DNA of 64,000 nt from Jiella soli (GCF_020615385.1 NZ_JAJAVB010000025.1:209296-273295); one strand, 5' to 3'; counted from the stretch's first letter, positions 1-9,706 are shown. Program-made: numbers and translations. Notes: a model not told the origin generated them from the sequence alone.

Positions 1-653
1 CTCGAGGTGAGGTCGCCGGCCGCGCCGATCCGCCGCAGCAGCGACTTGAAATCGTCGGTCTCTGTCGGCCGCTTCTGCTTCGAGGAGTTGAAGACGTCGT
101 CGCCGATCCGGTCGAGATCCGCCGAGATCGCCTCCAGAAGATCCGCGACGCGGTCGATCACCGTTTCGAGGAGGCCGATCAGGATCGCCTGGGCGTTCGT
201 CGGGCGTTCCTCGGAAGCGTTGATCGCCGGGCCGAGCGGGGGTGGCGTCACCCCGCCATTGCCGTTTGCCCGGGCGACCGATGCCGTGTCGCGGCACAGC
301 TTCGCCGAGAAGATCGCGAAGCTCTTGGGTTCGCTGTAGCGCAGGGTGATCAGGCGCCCGTGCACCAGGATGAAGGTCACCGGCGCGAAGGAGGGCTTGC
401 CGCTGTCGAGGCCGTAGACGACGGCGGCGGTCATGAAATCGGCGCCGTCCTCCGAATAGAGCCGGCTCGAGACCTCGATCTCGCGCATCTCCTCGCGCGT
501 CGGCACGTCGATGCCGCATAGCGCCTCGATCGCCGCGACCTCCTCCACAGAGGGATCGAGGAGGTCTAGCCAGATGGCGGTCTCTGGGATGTCGCCGGGC
601 GCAACCTTGCGGCGGCGGGCGCGCACGCCCTCGGGCTCATAGGCTTCGATCAA
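1..653 (-). CDS. corA: CorA-family magnesium transporter, N-terminal part (cut by window edge)
   Basis: This is the cytoplasmic N-terminal domain of a CorA-type Mg2+/Co2+ channel. The remainder, including the membrane helices and the GMN loop, lies beyond the left edge. The minus-strand reading begins L/M-IEAYEPEGVRARRRKVAPG and contains IPETAIWLDLLDPS, the block PTREEMREIEVSSRLY and FILVHGRLITLRYSEPKSF, all typical of the alphaproteobacterial CorA N-domain. I chose the TTG at 653 because GGAGA lies about 8 bases upstream and no ATG suits. The TTG overlaps the stop of the upstream doc toxin gene (TTGA), so the two are probably translationally coupled. The coordinates are not obvious from ORF length because the frame runs off the window. 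Family identification is confident; the TTG start is inferred. Confidence 0.85.
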   Translation of the reverse strand, partial: MIEAYEPEGVRARRRKVAPGDIPETAIWLDLLDPSVEEVAAIEALCGIDVPTREEMREIEVSSRLYSEDGADFMTAAVVYGLDSGKPSFAPVTFILVHGRLITLRYSEPKSFAIFSAKLCRDTASVARANGNGGVTPPPLGPAINASEERPTNAQAILIGLLETVIDRVADLLEAISADLDRIGDDVFNSSKQKRPTETDDFKSLLRRIGAAGDLTS

Positions 654-1036
654 GCCGCTTTCTCCGTGAAATCCCTGAACCAGCGCGCCGCGCTTTCTTC
701 GCTCACCGCGCCCGCGGCAACGTCCATGACGAACTGGTAGACCATCCCGTTGTCGGCGGTGATCCGATAGTCGTGCTTCATCAGGAAAACAGCCGCGACG
801 ACGATCGCGGTTCGCTTGTTGCCGTCGACGAACGGATGGTTGCGCGCGATGCCATAGAGGTAGGCAGCGGCGAGATCGAAGGCGTCCGGCTCGCCATAGG
901 CGGCCTTGTTCTGCGGCCAGTCGAGCGCCGATTGTAGCATGCCGAGGTCCCGTAGGCCGCGGGCTCCGCCAAACCGCTCGATCTGTTCGCTATGGAAAAC
1001 CTCGACGCTCGCCTGCGAAATCCAGCGCCAGGTCAT
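650..1036 (-). CDS. doc: Doc/Fic-type death-on-curing toxin
   Basis: This 128-residue protein is a Doc-type toxin of a type II toxin-antitoxin pair. Family members with an intact Fic loop phosphorylate EF-Tu and halt translation. The loop HPFVDGNKR at residues 67-75 matches the Doc form of the Fic motif (HxFx(D/N)(A/G)NKR), including the catalytic His and the following Asn-Lys-Arg. An N-terminal block resembling VEVFHSEQIERFGG and the LGMLQSALDWPQ segment are also Doc-typical. The length fits the family. The start overlaps the antitoxin stop by 4 bases (ATGA), and the stop overlaps the downstream corA start, giving a three-gene minus-strand unit. The cognate antitoxin is AbrB/MazE-like rather than Phd, a combination known elsewhere. 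Toxicity is inferred from the motif. Confidence 0.88.
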   Translation of the reverse strand: MTWRWISQASVEVFHSEQIERFGGARGLRDLGMLQSALDWPQNKAAYGEPDAFDLAAAYLYGIARNHPFVDGNKRTAIVVAAVFLMKHDYRITADNGMVYQFVMDVAAGAVSEESAARWFRDFTEKAA

Positions 1037-1254
1037 TTGGCGAGTTTGCTGAGCGCGTCGCGGTACTTGTCCATGAAGGTCCGCGCATGGGCCAGTTCCT
1101 CATCGAAGTCCGAATCGGCCTTGACCAGCCGGATCTCCTGTTCGGACACGATCGCGGTCAACCGGTCTCCGGTGACCAGCCCGGCCTGCTCGAGGATCTC
1201 CTTCGGCAGGATGACGCCCTCGGAATTGCCGATCTTGCGCACGACGGTGTTCAT
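1033..1254 (-). CDS. AbrB/MazE-family antitoxin
   Basis: This small swapped-hairpin DNA-binding antitoxin (73 residues from ATG 1254) is predicted to neutralise the Doc toxin and repress the operon. The N-terminus MNTVVRKIGNSEGVILPKEI is a textbook AbrB/MazE/SpoVT domain. The C-terminal, acidic, helical tail (DSDFDEELAHARTFMDKYRD) would bind the toxin. I prefer ATG 1254 over the in-frame ATG 1269 because family members begin at this residue and GAGG lies about 9 bases upstream. The upstream start would add only five residues. A 25-bp perfect palindrome lies 17-41 bases upstream. The stop overlaps doc (ATGA). Confidence 0.85.
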   Translation of the reverse strand: MNTVVRKIGNSEGVILPKEILEQAGLVTGDRLTAIVSEQEIRLVKADSDFDEELAHARTFMDKYRDALSKLAK

Positions 1255-1270
1255 GCCTGGAGCCCTCATG

Positions 1271-1295
1271 ACGATGCGGACGCGGTCCGCATCGT
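1271..1295. promoter_or_regulatory. Perfect palindrome (11-bp arms, 3-nt loop) upstream of the TA operon
   Basis: ACGATGCGGAC, GCG, GTCCGCATCGT forms a perfect inverted repeat directly in front of the antitoxin gene. On the minus strand a TATAAC -10-like hexamer (1294-1299) abuts and overlaps it. That is where an autoregulatory operator for an AbrB/MazE-Doc complex would be expected. It also lies 37 bases downstream of the mutase stop, so a transcription terminator for the mutase operon is an alternative. The minus-strand flank downstream is not U-rich, which favours an operator. Confidence 0.6.
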
Positions 1296-1331
1296 TATAA
1301 CTAGCGTTCCATCATGACTCCCGCAAGACGC

Positions 1332-3494
1332 TCACTCGGCCGCGAGCTTGTCATGGCCGAGGCGGCGCGACAAATCGCGGATCAGGCTTTCCGCGGCCTC
1401 CGCGATGACCGTGCCCGGAAAGAAGATCGCCGCGGCGCCGGCCTTCTTCAGCGCCTCGACATCCTGGGGCGGGATGACGCCGCCGACGACGATCATGATG
1501 TCGCCGCGCCCCTCCGCTTCGAGCGCGGCCTTCAGTTCGGGCACGAGCGTCAGATGGCCGGCGGCGAGCGAGGAGGCGCCGACGATGTGCACGTCGTTCT
1601 CCACGGCCTGGCGCGCCACTTCCTCCGGCGTCTGGAAGAGCGGACCGATATCGACGTCGAAGCCGAGATCGGCGAAGGCGGAGGCGATGACCTTCTGGCC
1701 ACGGTCGTGGCCGTCCTGCCCCATCTTGGCGACGAGGATGCGCGGGCGACGCCCTTCTGCCTCGGCGAAGGCCTCGCTCAGCGCCTGCACTTTCTCGATC
1801 CGATCCGACATCGTGCCGGCCTCCCGCTTGTAGACGCCGGAAACGATCTGGCTCGTCGCCACATGGCGGCCGAACACGGTCTCCAGCGCCGCCGAGATTT
1901 CGCCGACGGTCGCCTTGGCCCTCGCGGCCGCGATCGAGAGCTCCAGGAGATTGCCGTCTCCCCTCGCGCCGTCGGTGAGGGCGGCGAGCGCCCGTTCCGT
2001 CTCGGCCGGGTCGCGCTCGCGCTTCAGCCGGTCGAGCTTGGCGATCTGCTGGCGACGCACGTCGGCATTGTCGACGCGCAGGACGTCGATCTCGCTCATG
2101 TCGTCGCTGACGAACTTGTTCACCCCGACGACCGTCTGCGCGCCGGAATCGATGCGGGCCTGGGTGCGGGCGGCAGCCTCCTCGATTCTGAGCTTCGGCA
2201 GGCCGCGTTCGATCGCCCGGGCCATGCCGCCCATCGCCTCGACCTCCTCGATGTGAGCCATCGCCTTTTCGGCGAGCACATGGGTCAGGCGCTCGACATG
2301 GGCCGATCCGCCCCAGGGATCGATCAGCCGCGTCGTCGCCGTCTCGTGCGCGAGGATGAGCTGGGTGTTGCGGGCGATCCGGGCGGAGAAGTCCGTCGGC
2401 AGCGCCAGGGCCTCGTCGAAGGAATTGGTGTGCAGCGACTGGGTATGTCCCTGCGTCGCCGCCATCGCCTCGACGCATGTCCTGACGACGTTGTTCATCA
2501 CGTCCTGCGCGGTCAGCGACCAGCCGGAGGTCTGGCTGTGCGTGCGCAGTGACAGCGAGCGCGGATCCTGCGGCGAGAAGTGCTTCTGCATGAGCTTCGC
2601 CCAGACGAGGCGCGCGGCGCGAAGCTTGGCCACCTCCATGAAGAAGTTCATGCCGATCGCCCAGAAGAAGGACAGGCGCGGCGCGAACTTGTCGATCGCA
2701 AGGCCGCTGGCGACACCCGCCCGGGCGTATTCGATGCCGTCGGCGATCGTATAGGCGAGTTCGAGATCCGCCGTCGCTCCCGCCTCCTGCATGTGGTAGC
2801 CGGAGATCGAGATCGAGTTGTATTTCGGCATGTGCTTCGAGGTATAGGCGAAGATGTCCGAAATGATCCGCATCGATTGCTTCGGCGGATAGATGTAGGT
2901 GTTGCGGACCATGAACTCCTTCAGGATGTCGTTCTGAATGGTCCCGGCAAGATCGGCCTCGGCGACGCCCTGTTCCTCGGCGGCGGCGATGTAGAGCGCG
3001 AGCACCGGCAGGACCGCGCCGTTCATGGTCATCGACACCGTCATCTCGGCGAGCGGGATGCCGTCGAAGAGTTCGCGCATGTCGATGATGGAGTCGATCG
3101 CGACACCGGCCATGCCGACATCGCCGGCAACCCGGGGATGGTCGCTGTCATAGCCGCGATGGGTGGCGAGGTCGAAGGCGATCGACAGGCCCTTCTGCCC
3201 GGCCGCGAGGTTGCGGCGGTAGAAGGCATTGGACTCCGCCGCCGTGGAGTAGCCGGCATATTGCCGGATCGTCCAGGGCTTCTCGACATACATCGTCGGA
3301 TAGGGCCCGCGAATATAGGGGGCGATGCCGGGAAAGGTGCCGAGATGGGGCAGATCGGCGAGGTCGGCGCCGAAGCTCGCCCGCGGCACTTCGATGCCTT
3401 CGGGCGTCTCGACGACCTCGCGCCGCGAGGGGTCGGCGAAGCCTGTCGCCGGACGCTTCCAGGCGAGGGCGGCGAAATCCGGAATGGCGCTCAT
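1332..3494 (-). CDS. mutB: Methylmalonyl-CoA mutase, large (cobalamin-binding) subunit
   Basis: This is the adenosylcobalamin-dependent mutase that interconverts (R)-methylmalonyl-CoA and succinyl-CoA. It acts in propionate, branched-chain amino acid and odd-chain fatty acid breakdown or ethylmalonyl-CoA-linked assimilation. The 720-residue product carries the TIM-barrel substrate domain ([50 protein letters not shown]). The C-terminal B12 domain has the base-off His motif GQDGHDRG, His near residue 596. The ATG at 3494 overlaps the small-subunit stop by 4 bases (ATGA), so the subunits are co-translated. The open frame extends well upstream antisense of that ATG, but that part is a shadow of the small subunit. 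The large subunit is called scpA or bhbA in some genomes. No MeaB/ArgK chaperone gene follows here. Confidence 0.96.
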   Translation of the reverse strand: MSAIPDFAALAWKRPATGFADPSRREVVETPEGIEVPRASFGADLADLPHLGTFPGIAPYIRGPYPTMYVEKPWTIRQYAGYSTAAESNAFYRRNLAAGQKGLSIAFDLATHRGYDSDHPRVAGDVGMAGVAIDSIIDMRELFDGIPLAEMTVSMTMNGAVLPVLALYIAAAEEQGVAEADLAGTIQNDILKEFMVRNTYIYPPKQSMRIISDIFAYTSKHMPKYNSISISGYHMQEAGATADLELAYTIADGIEYARAGVASGLAIDKFAPRLSFFWAIGMNFFMEVAKLRAARLVWAKLMQKHFSPQDPRSLSLRTHSQTSGWSLTAQDVMNNVVRTCVEAMAATQGHTQSLHTNSFDEALALPTDFSARIARNTQLILAHETATTRLIDPWGGSAHVERLTHVLAEKAMAHIEEVEAMGGMARAIERGLPKLRIEEAAARTQARIDSGAQTVVGVNKFVSDDMSEIDVLRVDNADVRRQQIAKLDRLKRERDPAETERALAALTDGARGDGNLLELSIAAARAKATVGEISAALETVFGRHVATSQIVSGVYKREAGTMSDRIEKVQALSEAFAEAEGRRPRILVAKMGQDGHDRGQKVIASAFADLGFDVDIGPLFQTPEEVARQAVENDVHIVGASSLAAGHLTLVPELKAALEAEGRGDIMIVVGGVIPPQDVEALKKAGAAAIFFPGTVIAEAAESLIRDLSRRLGHDKLAAE

Positions 3495-4918
3495 CGGGCG
3501 GTCTCCAGACTGGCGGCAAGGCGGCAAGGACGGAGCGGCTCCAGCGACACGCCGCCGCCCCCGGTCGTCGTTTCCACGACCGGCTCGGCCTCGAGGAGCG
3601 GATGGGATCGCTCGTCCTTCGGCGGATAGAGATTGGTGCCGACGATCGGCGGCTGGCCGGCCTCGAGACGATGTTCGGCGGCAAGGCGCGCATCCGCGAT
3701 GCGGCTCTGCAGGGCGCCGGACACAAGGCTTGCCGCAAGGCCGCCTTCGGCCTCGATCTTCTGGAACTCGCTCCAGGCGACCTCGGCGGTGAGCTCGGTC
3801 AGCGTCTCGATGGCGCCCGAGCCGGCGGCCGGATCGAGCACCCGCGCAAGCCCGGTCTCCTCCTGCAGGATGACCTGCACATTCCGGGCGAGCCGACGCG
3901 CCGCCGGGTCGGCAAGGCCGAGCGCCAGGGTGTGCGGCAGGACCGTCAGGCTGTCGGCACCGGCCGCCCCCGCCGAAAAGGCTGCGATCGTCGCCCGCAG
4001 GACGTTGGTGTGCGGGTCCATCGCCGCCATCATGCGGAACGAAGTCTCGGCGTGGATGCGGGCTGGCGCCGGCCGGGCCTCGCCGCAGGCCTCGAGGACG
4101 CGCGCCCACAAGAGGCGCAAGGCCCGCAGCTTGGCGATCTGCTCGAACTGGGTCTGGTCGACGGAAAGGGTGAATCCGATCGCCGCGGCGGCCTCGGCAA
4201 CGGACCATCCGGCCGCTTCGCCCGAGCGCAAATGCTCGACGGCCGCGGCGAGGACGGCGCCGAGTTCCTGGCCCGCTGTCGCGCCTGCATCGTGGAAGAT
4301 GCGGGCGTCGGCCTCGGCGAGCCGACCGGAAAAGCCGATCTCCCGCCACCTGCGGAAGTGCTGGGCAGCCGCGCTGCGGACGCTCGCCCCGTCGCCGGAA
4401 AGGTGCCCGGTGAAGGCCGCGACCCCCAGCGGATCGTGGCAGAGATCGATCGCCAGATTTGGAAGTGCCTGGCCGCGCGCCTCGACGAGCTTGGCGATGG
4501 CCTCGGCCGCAGCCTCCGTGTCGCGGCAGGGCTCGAGGCGCAGCGTGACGAGATCGAGCGCGACGCCTTCCAGCGCCTTGGCCACCGTATCGGCGTCGGG
4601 GGAGAGGCCGAAGCCCCGCGCGGCGAGCGACCCCGCAAAGCACAGCGACAGGGCACCGGCGCCGCCTTCGAGATCCGTCCGGGCCTGCCGGCCGGCGCGC
4701 TCCGCATCGGGATCGTCGACCCGCTGGTGGATGATCCAGGGCCCGTCGCTGCAGTGGGCGAGGGGAGACGCTTCCGCCATGCGAGGATAGAGTGGTCCGT
4801 AGACGAAGCCGTCGGCGGCGCGCGTCGAGAGCGTCTCGAAACTCCGTCCCTTCAGCGACCGCTCGACGAGAGTGCGCCACGCCGCCTCGTCCGCGCTCGG
4901 AAAAGCCTCGTCATCCAT
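3491..4918 (-). CDS. mutA: Methylmalonyl-CoA mutase, small subunit
   Basis: This is the non-catalytic small subunit of a heterodimeric methylmalonyl-CoA mutase (475 residues). It has the mutase barrel blocks ([69 protein letters not shown]). It ends before a B12-binding domain and lacks the DGHDRG motif seen in its partner, as expected for this subunit. Its stop overlaps the large-subunit start (ATGA), and it is the first gene of a two-gene minus-strand operon. The 158-base gap upstream (4919-5076) separates it from the sensor kinase and presumably holds its promoter. No cobalamin riboswitch was recognised there. Confidence 0.94.
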   Translation of the reverse strand: MDDEAFPSADEAAWRTLVERSLKGRSFETLSTRAADGFVYGPLYPRMAEASPLAHCSDGPWIIHQRVDDPDAERAGRQARTDLEGGAGALSLCFAGSLAARGFGLSPDADTVAKALEGVALDLVTLRLEPCRDTEAAAEAIAKLVEARGQALPNLAIDLCHDPLGVAAFTGHLSGDGASVRSAAAQHFRRWREIGFSGRLAEADARIFHDAGATAGQELGAVLAAAVEHLRSGEAAGWSVAEAAAAIGFTLSVDQTQFEQIAKLRALRLLWARVLEACGEARPAPARIHAETSFRMMAAMDPHTNVLRATIAAFSAGAAGADSLTVLPHTLALGLADPAARRLARNVQVILQEETGLARVLDPAAGSGAIETLTELTAEVAWSEFQKIEAEGGLAASLVSGALQSRIADARLAAEHRLEAGQPPIVGTNLYPPKDERSHPLLEAEPVVETTTGGGGVSLEPLRPCRLAASLETAR

Positions 4919-5076
4919 GCCGAATCCGCCCTCCCGACGCGTTCACGATCCGTCCGCGGAAATCGCGACTGCGGGCTTCGCCGCCGCGCGTCGCGGTTCG
5001 CGGATGATCTGCATAGGACACATTGCGGCGAGAGAAAATGCCGCCTTCGGATGAGGCAGCGACAGAACCGCCGCCG

Positions 5077-6834
5077 TCAGCTGTGCTCCGGCTGCGGCCG
5101 GATGGCGTCGGAGGGTGCCGTCAGCGTCCAGACGACGCCGTCCCGCGCATAGTTCATATCCACTTGGCCGCCGAGCCCGCGCGCGGTCATCTTCTGCGTC
5201 ACCAGCGTGCCGAATCCGGAGCTCTTCGGCTCGATCACCGGCGGCCCGCCACTTTCGCGCCAGACCAGGGTGAATTCGTCGCCGAGCGACCAGGAGATGC
5301 GCACCCGTCCCTCGGAGCTGGACAAAGCGCCGTATTTGGCGGCGTTGGTGGCGAGTTCGTGCAGGGCAAGGCCGATCGTCTGCGCCGCTGCCGCATTCAG
5401 GGGCGTGTGTGGTCCGCAGCTTTCGATCTGATCGGTATCGGCGCCGAAGGGCTTCAGCTGCATCGCGACGAGATCGTCCATGTCGACGCTCTGCCAGCCA
5501 CGGCCCGCCAGGAGATCGGCCGAACGTGCCAGCGATGCGAGGGCGTCGGACAGGGTCGCCAGGAACTTGTTGGTGTCCGAGCTTTCCTTGGCGGCGCGGC
5601 GCGCAATCGCCGCGACCAGCGCATACTGGTTCTTGGCCCGGTGCGTCATCTCGCGCATCAGGAAGCGGTTCTGCTCCTCCGCCTCGCGGCGCTCGCGGGA
5701 GGCCTGGGCGAGGACCTTGGAGACCTGTCCGACTTCCGCGATGTCGGTCGAGATGGTCGTCGCGGGCAGGCCCTTACCGATCAGCTCCGCCTGCTGGGCG
5801 AGCGACAGGATCGGCTCGGCGATGCGCCGGCCGAAGATGATGCCGAGCGCGACGCTGAAGGCGAGGAGCAGGAAGCCGGCGCCGAAGAGGAGGATCCAGG
5901 AGCGGTAGGTCGGGCCGTCGATGACCGCGCTCGGAACCGCGACCGTCGTCGTCCAGCCGGACAGGCTCGACACGGTCGATGCCTCGATGAGGTCGGTGCG
6001 GGTGCCGGAGCCGATCGCCTCGATGATCGAGGGATTGTCGTAGGAAATCCCCTGCCGCGATTGCATCTTGCCGCCGCTGGTCACCGCGGCGAAGACCCGA
6101 TGGCCCTCGGAATCCTTGATGATCGCCGACCATTCCCGCGGCAGGTTGCGGTCGGCGATGACCGCCTCGAAGGAGGTCGCGGCCTTGGTCAGGGCGAGCA
6201 CGTAGCGGGCGGTCGAGCCTTCGACCACCGGCACGGCGACGTGATAGACGAAATTGCCGCTTTCCTTCCGGAACGAGACGCCGGAGACCACCGGCCGCAT
6301 GGTCGAGAAGGCCCGCTCGATTGTCGCGGAATCGTCGAAGGTCGGCGGGACGCTCGACTGTGCCGGCTGGGTGGCGACCACGACCTGCATCGACCGGTCG
6401 ACCAACTCGGCGCTGGTCTGCGTATTGCGCAGCGCCGCCGCCGTCCGCTCCTGAAAGGCGTCGAGGCGTTCGTTCGGAATGGCCGGGGACGCCGCCAGGA
6501 CGCGGCCCATCGTGATCAGCCCGTAGATTTCCCGGTCGACCGCATTCGAGACGATCTCCGCCGTGTCGTTCACCTGCGCTGCCGCGATCTGCTGCTGCTG
6601 CTCGGAGAATTGCAGGATCAGGAAGGCGCTGAACAGCAGTGCCGGCACGAGAACCGTCAGCGCGAAGAGAACGAGATGGGCGATGAGCGGCGGCCGCCGC
6701 AGGAGGCGCGAAAGCGTCGCCGAGCGGATCTTCGCCCTGCCGCCCTCGTCCCGCTCGCCAGGTGCTGCATGCACCGCATCCGCCTCGAACGCCATCGCCT
6801 CACCGCCTTCCGCAATGCCCTGCCTCGTCGGCAT
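5077..6834 (-). CDS. HWE/HisKA_2-family sensor histidine kinase with extracytoplasmic sensor and HAMP domains
   Basis: This membrane sensor kinase has about 585 residues. Order: short cytoplasmic tail, first membrane helix (LIAHLVLFALTVLVPALLFS), periplasmic Cache-like sensor, second helix (ILLFGAGFLLLAFSVALGII) and HAMP segment. The kinase core has phospho-acceptor His398 in MTHRAKNQYALVAAIARRAA and N-box HELATNAAKYGALS, followed by the WRESGGPPV segment seen in HWE kinases. The missing long dimerisation helix and the W-x-E signature indicate the HWE/HisKA_2 class common in Rhizobiales. ATG 6834 has GGGAG 5 bases upstream; ATG 6795 (MAFEADAV) is an alternative. No response regulator is adjacent, so it may feed a general-stress or single-domain receiver pathway encoded elsewhere. 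The ligand is unknown. Confidence 0.85.
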   Translation of the reverse strand: MPTRQGIAEGGEAMAFEADAVHAAPGERDEGGRAKIRSATLSRLLRRPPLIAHLVLFALTVLVPALLFSAFLILQFSEQQQQIAAAQVNDTAEIVSNAVDREIYGLITMGRVLAASPAIPNERLDAFQERTAAALRNTQTSAELVDRSMQVVVATQPAQSSVPPTFDDSATIERAFSTMRPVVSGVSFRKESGNFVYHVAVPVVEGSTARYVLALTKAATSFEAVIADRNLPREWSAIIKDSEGHRVFAAVTSGGKMQSRQGISYDNPSIIEAIGSGTRTDLIEASTVSSLSGWTTTVAVPSAVIDGPTYRSWILLFGAGFLLLAFSVALGIIFGRRIAEPILSLAQQAELIGKGLPATTISTDIAEVGQVSKVLAQASRERREAEEQNRFLMREMTHRAKNQYALVAAIARRAAKESSDTNKFLATLSDALASLARSADLLAGRGWQSVDMDDLVAMQLKPFGADTDQIESCGPHTPLNAAAAQTIGLALHELATNAAKYGALSSSEGRVRISWSLGDEFTLVWRESGGPPVIEPKSSGFGTLVTQKMTARGLGGQVDMNYARDGVVWTLTAPSDAIRPQPEHS

Positions 6835-7350
6835 CGCGGCTCCCGTCGGTTCGATCCTCGTTACTTTCTGGGGCCACCTTATGACAGCGCCCGACGTTTT
6901 TCCATCATTGACCGTAAATGAAACAGTTTGATGCCGAATTGGTCTGCGGTGACGCAGGACGGAGCGCCCGGCCGCTCCAGGGCGGTCATTTCCGGACACC
7001 CGTTTCCCATAATCTGGCGCCGCGGTAGCCGTCGCCGGCCTTTGGCCGCCGGAGCCGCGACGATGCCGCACGTCCTGGCGGGGGCTGTATCGGCACCTTC
7101 TGTCCGCGATGTCGCTAACCCTCCGGTGTGAAAGGCATTCGTGTCGGTAAACTGGCGAATATCGCCGCTGGAACGCAGAAAATGGCGAAATTTAGGTAGC
7201 CATGGGGGTTGCCATACCCGGTTGGATCGTCAAGTTTGGGGCTAGCTGCCGAGCCGGACGCACAGTTCTGGCTCGTGCAGATCGTAGCGCTTGGCTTTCG
7301 CGACGTGTCGCAGGCTCAGTGCTCAGATGAAATCCAGATTTCACGGGTCC
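6835..7350. promoter_or_regulatory. Divergent intergenic region between sensor kinase and proV
   Basis: These 516 bases contain no supported gene. They separate the minus-strand kinase from the plus-strand proVWX operon and must hold both promoters. A small palindrome, GGCGAATATCGCC (7154-7166), followed by a related half GGCGAAATT at 7184-7192, could be an operator for the transporter. No clear -35/-10 pair was identified. Short open frames here have poor codon usage. Confidence 0.4.
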
Positions 7351-8562
7351 ATGGAAGCCAAGCTCAGCATTCGAAACCTGTACAAGATCTTCGGGGATTC
7401 TCCGGACGAGGCGCTGCGACTTCTGAACGCGGGCCGTACGAAGGAGGAAATCCTTGCCGAGACCGGTAATACGGTCGGCGTGCAGGACGTCAATTTCGAC
7501 ATCGAGCCAGGCAAGATCTTCGTGGTGATGGGACTGTCTGGTTCCGGCAAGTCGACCCTGATCCGGATGCTGAACGGACTGATCCCGCCGACGTCGGGAG
7601 ACATTTTGATCGACGGCGCCAATGTGGCGAAGGCCTCGGATGAGGAGATCCGGTCGATCCGCCGCGAGAAGATCGCGATGGTCTTCCAGCATTTCGCGCT
7701 GTTTCCCCACAAGAGCGTCATCGACAACGTCGCCTTCGGCTTGAAGATCAAGGGCGTCGGCGCCAGTGAGCGGCACGAGCGCTCGATGCGGGCGCTGGAG
7801 CAGGTCGGGCTCGGCGCTTATGCCGACAGCTATCCCGAACAGCTTTCGGGCGGCATGCAGCAGCGCGTCGGCCTGGCGCGCGGCCTTGCCGCGGAGCCGG
7901 AAGTCCTGTTGATGGACGAGCCCTTCGGCGCGCTCGACCCGCTGATCCGCCGCGACATGCAGGACGAGCTGGTCCAGCTGCAGAAGACGCTGAACAAGAC
8001 CATCGTCTTCATCACCCACGACCTCAACGAGGCGCTGATCCTCGGCGACAAGATCGCCATCATGAAGGGTGGGCGCTTCGTCCAGGTCGGCACCGCCGAG
8101 GACATCGTCGGCAACCCGGCCGACGGCTATGTCGCGGCCTTCACCAAGGACATCGACCGCTCGCGCGTCTTCAAGGCACGTCGCGTCGCGCGCCCTGCCA
8201 ATCCGGTGGAGCGCGCGAGCCTGACCCGGTCTTCGGCGCTGTCGGCGATGGATGCGGCGGGCCGCGACGCCGTCTATGTGGTCGAGGACGGCAAGCCCGT
8301 CGGCATCCTCACCTATCGCGACCTTGCCGGTCTCGAACCCTCCGCGGACGTCTCGGGCGCGATGATAGCCAATTTCCCCTCGACCCGCGAGACGACGCCG
8401 ATCAGCGATCTTTATCCGCTGGCGAAATCGGGCCTGCCGATCGCGGTCCTGTCCGAGGACGGAAGGCTGGCGGGTGTCGTCGAAAGCAAGGCGATCTTCG
8501 CCGAGCTCGGCCGCGGGCCGAACGAGGACGAGGTGGAAGACACACCGGTGGCGGCCGAATAG
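7351..8562 (+). CDS. proV: Glycine betaine/choline ABC transporter ATP-binding protein
   Basis: This is the ATPase of a ProU/Cho-type osmoprotectant or choline importer (403 residues). It has the ProV-type N-terminal extension (MEAKLSIRNLYKIFGD, then EALRLLNAGRTKEEIL), Walker A GLSGSGKST, ABC signature LSGGMQQRVGLARGLA, Walker B VLLMDEPFGALDP and the H-loop FITHDLNEA. The C-terminal third, about 130 residues, resembles a CBS-type regulatory region (DAVYVVEDGKPVGILTY). ATG 7351 was chosen because the family begins MEAKLSIRN; ATG 7327 is an alternative. It is the first gene of proV-proW-proX. Substrate specificity between choline, betaine and proline betaine cannot be told from sequence alone. 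Confidence 0.93.
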   Translation: MEAKLSIRNLYKIFGDSPDEALRLLNAGRTKEEILAETGNTVGVQDVNFDIEPGKIFVVMGLSGSGKSTLIRMLNGLIPPTSGDILIDGANVAKASDEEIRSIRREKIAMVFQHFALFPHKSVIDNVAFGLKIKGVGASERHERSMRALEQVGLGAYADSYPEQLSGGMQQRVGLARGLAAEPEVLLMDEPFGALDPLIRRDMQDELVQLQKTLNKTIVFITHDLNEALILGDKIAIMKGGRFVQVGTAEDIVGNPADGYVAAFTKDIDRSRVFKARRVARPANPVERASLTRSSALSAMDAAGRDAVYVVEDGKPVGILTYRDLAGLEPSADVSGAMIANFPSTRETTPISDLYPLAKSGLPIAVLSEDGRLAGVVESKAIFAELGRGPNEDEVEDTPVAAE

Positions 8563-8602
8563 GCGCCGCGAAGAAGACCGGCCGGCCCGACCGGCCATTG
8601 CC

Positions 8603-8624
8603 GCCGCGCCCCTGTCGGCGCGGC
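8603..8624 (+). promoter_or_regulatory. Intercistronic stem-loop between proV and proW
   Basis: GCCGCGCC, CCTGTC, GGCGCGGC is a perfect 8-bp stem with a 6-nt loop in the 107-base proV-proW gap. It lacks a U-run, so it is more likely an RNA-stabilising or partial attenuation element than a full terminator. A second, smaller inverted repeat (GGCCGG/CCGGCC) precedes it. Confidence 0.4.
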
Positions 8625-8669
8625 CGCCCAATGACCTGACACGTTCCGACACGGAGAGCGACGATAGCG

Positions 8670-9602
8670 ATGTTCAGTCCTTCGGACTACGTCCATATTC
8701 CTTTCGACGACTGGGTGCAGAGTTTCGTGCGAGGCTTCCTCGTGCCGAATTTCCGACCGTTCTTCCGCGCGGCGCAGGAACCGGTCCACATCGTGATGAA
8801 CAATCTCGACTGGTTGCTCAACACCGTCCCGATGCTGCTCATCACCGCGATCTTCGCCTTCATCGCCTGGCGCGCCGCCAGCCGCGGCGTCGCGATCTTC
8901 ACCGTGCTGGCCTTCTTCTTCGTCGACATGATCGGCCTGTGGTCGGACATGATGACGACGCTTTCGATGATCGTCACCTCGGTGGTGTTCTGCGTCATCA
9001 TCGGCGTGCCGGTCGGAATCGCCGCGGCCGGCAGCGATCGGTTCCTGGCGGTCATCCGGCCGGTCCTCGATGTGATGCAGACGATCCCCTCCTTCGTCTA
9101 TCTCGTGCCGATCGTGATGCTCTTCGGCGTCGGCATGGTGCCGGGCGTCATCGCGACCATCATCTTCGCCCTCCCGCCGATCATCCGCCTCACCAATCTC
9201 GGCATCCGCAATGTACGCGGCGATCTGATCGAGGCGGCCAATTCCTTCGGTGCGACGCGGAGCCAGACGCTCTGGGAGGTCCAGCTTCCGCTGGCGCTGA
9301 GAACCATCATGGCCGGCCTCAACCAGACCCTGATGCTGGCGCTCTCGATGTCGGTGATCGCCGCGCTGATCGGCGCCGGCGGGCTCGGCCTCGTCGTCAA
9401 CACCGGCCTCGGCCGTCTCGACGTCGGCACGGCGACGGCCGGCGGCGTCGGCATCGTCCTCCTCGCCATCGTGCTCGACCGAATCACGCAGGGGCTCGGC
9501 GAGAAGAAGCCGATCGGTGCCCGGACCTCGGTGCGCGAGACGCTCGGCAAGCTGTTCCGGCCGATGGCGGTCGGCTCCCGCCGCGCCGAGCCTGCCGAAT
9601 AG
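8670..9602 (+). CDS. proW: Glycine betaine/choline ABC transporter permease
   Basis: This is the inner-membrane permease of the importer (310 residues), with about six to seven membrane helices. The N-terminal hydrophilic segment (FSPSDYVHIPFDDWVQSFV) and helices such as LLNTVPMLLITAIFAFIAW match ProW. The cytoplasmic EAA loop EAANSFGATRSQ contacts ProV. The family motif IPSFVYLVPIVMLFGVGMVP is present. A GGAGAG stands 12 bases before the ATG. It lies between proV (107-base gap) and proX (175-base gap), both gaps containing stable hairpins. Confidence 0.93.
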   Translation: MFSPSDYVHIPFDDWVQSFVRGFLVPNFRPFFRAAQEPVHIVMNNLDWLLNTVPMLLITAIFAFIAWRAASRGVAIFTVLAFFFVDMIGLWSDMMTTLSMIVTSVVFCVIIGVPVGIAAAGSDRFLAVIRPVLDVMQTIPSFVYLVPIVMLFGVGMVPGVIATIIFALPPIIRLTNLGIRNVRGDLIEAANSFGATRSQTLWEVQLPLALRTIMAGLNQTLMLALSMSVIAALIGAGGLGLVVNTGLGRLDVGTATAGGVGIVLLAIVLDRITQGLGEKKPIGARTSVRETLGKLFRPMAVGSRRAEPAE

Positions 9603-9706
9603 GCCGATGGCACAAGGTTTCACGCGCGCGCCCCGCTTGCGGCAGGCGCCGTCGTGATCACCGGCGCGGCTGCCGCGCCGATCAGGCGCGTTCGCCGCGC
9701 CATGAG

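Noticed and set aside
7-339. Plus-strand frame at the left edge
   Set aside because: It is antisense to the corA N-terminus, which has clear family blocks.
1332-4880. A 1182-residue open frame on the minus strand
   Set aside because: Only the part from ATG 3494 downward is the mutase large subunit. The upstream part is an out-of-frame shadow of the small-subunit gene with Arg/Ala-biased composition.
4919-5076. Cobalamin riboswitch upstream of the methylmalonyl-CoA mutase genes
   Set aside because: The spacer is short (158 bases) and no B12-box-like sequence was found.
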